From contig NZ_CP035033.1 of the NCBI RefSeq assembly GCF_004028275.1, positions 310,001 to 374,000 on the forward strand: DNA of 64,000 nucleotides. Direction: 5' to 3'. A program made the position numbers and the translations under genes. Under the pieces are notes generated by a model. The model had not been told where the DNA came from and ran no database searches. It saw only the letters and a program-made list of their open reading frames with translations. Origin of the DNA: Hydrogenovibrio thermophilus. Its GTDB lineage: Bacteria; Pseudomonadota; Gammaproteobacteria; Thiomicrospirales; Thiomicrospiraceae. This document shows, one piece after another, positions 63,444 through 64,000 of the stretch (position 1 is its first letter; every line of letters begins with the position of its first letter).

Positions 63444-64000
63444 ATGACTCGCAGTTGGCAGGACATCCTGACAGGTACCATCGAAACGCGCCACTGGTTG
63501 CATCGCAACCCGGAGTTGACCTGGGAGGAAGAAAAGACCGCCGACTTCATTCGAGAACGTCTCTCGTCTTTAAATATCCCTTGGCGCGTCTGCGCCACCC
63601 ATGGCACGGTCGCCACCTTAGCGCCTCAGGCCAGCGGACCGCATCGTGCGTTCCGCGCCGATATGGATGCCTTGCCCATTGAAGAGGCGTCCGGCGTCGA
63701 TTATGTTTCCTGTCAAACCGGCAAAATGCATGCCTGCGGTCATGATGGCCACACCGCCGCGCTTTTGGCGTGTGCGGAATGGTTTAAGCAGCACGAAGCG
63801 GCCTTACCCGGCCCGGTCTCACTGGTGTTTCAACCGGCTGAAGAAGGCGGGCACGGCGCCAAAAAAATGATTGAAGATGGCGCTTTGGACGGTGTGGAAG
63901 AAATTTTTGGCTGGCATAACTGGCCGGCCATCGAATTTGGCCAGGCCTGCTGTCCGGACGGCGCGGTGATGTCCGGCAACGGCACCTTTGAAATTCATTT
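63444..64000 (+). CDS. M20-family amidohydrolase, 3' end beyond window
   Basis: The first 185 residues from the ATG after GAAGGGAGC. M20D motifs are present: TRHWLHRNPELTWEEEKT, FRADMDALPIEE, HACGHDGHTAALL and FQPAEEGGHGAKKMIEDGAL. Such enzymes remove acyl groups from amino acids, for example N-acetyl-diaminobutanoate or hippurate. The exact substrate is not known. Confidence 0.92.
   Translation, partial: MTRSWQDILTGTIETRHWLHRNPELTWEEEKTADFIRERLSSLNIPWRVCATHGTVATLAPQASGPHRAFRADMDALPIEEASGVDYVSCQTGKMHACGHDGHTAALLACAEWFKQHEAALPGPVSLVFQPAEEGGHGAKKMIEDGALDGVEEIFGWHNWPAIEFGQACCPDGAVMSGNGTFEIH

Overview
The window is a gammaproteobacterial chromosome segment of moderate GC content, cut by one large AT-richer mobile element. 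Gene content and order (def-fmt-rsmB-DUF4390 divergent from dprA and topA, argS with a SPOR protein, ubiK next to comM, a Lap-type biofilm adhesin secretion cluster, rep, truD, hisI) suggest a sulfur-oxidiser-like lineage such as Hydrogenovibrio/Thiomicrospira. That taxonomic guess rests on impression only and could not be tested here.

Layout. 1-13175: core genes: DUF4390 (partial), rsmB, fmt, def, dprA, a response regulator fused to a RsbW-like ATPase, topA, argS, a SPOR protein, a diguanylate cyclase, ubiK, and the 5' part of comM. 13176-43874: a 30,699-bp Tn7-like transposon inserted in comM. 43875-64000: the 3' part of comM, a DsbD/TauE-like membrane protein, the Lap cluster (TolC, LuxR-type regulator, HlyD, ABC exporter, LapD, LapG, OmpA), Fe-ADH, rep, a methyltransferase, a Tim44-like protein, a lipoprotein, truD, hisI, a DnaQ-like exonuclease and a partial M20 amidohydrolase.

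The transposon is well delimited. A 5-bp duplication (GCGGT) flanks it, its ends begin TGTCAG and TGACAG, and repeated TnsB-site-like motifs (consensus near GTGCTAC) lie inside both ends. Removing it with one duplication copy restores a 510-codon comM frame. The right end carries tnsA-tnsB-tnsC-tniQ and a zinc-finger protein with a tyrosine-recombinase-like fold region that fits TnsF, the reported comM-targeting selector of Tn6022-like elements.

The cargo is a set of defence-type modules, left to right: an MBL-fold hydrolase with a TnsE-like protein; an orphan YefM/Phd antitoxin; a class II Fic protein behind a cluster of TATGTTTA boxes; a second TnsE-like protein behind four 15-bp palindromes; decayed DUF2188 and staphylococcal-nuclease genes; an NdpA/YejK-like nucleoid protein with a membrane protein; a complete Wadjet system (jetABCD) with a divergent BrxR/CapW-like WYL regulator and two palindromic operators; an IS3 remnant; a HAD-phosphoribosyltransferase-zinc-ribbon fusion with a DprA-like SLOG protein; and a Panacea-domain antitoxin with an unknown partner. 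The least familiar modules are the HAD-PRTase/DprA-like pair, the NdpA/membrane pair and the MBL/TnsE-like pair.

Outside the element, the 10-bp palindrome CCAGGCCTGG occurs at least nine times in about 33 kb of core sequence and was not found in the transposon. It could be an iterated chromosomal motif or an uptake signal.
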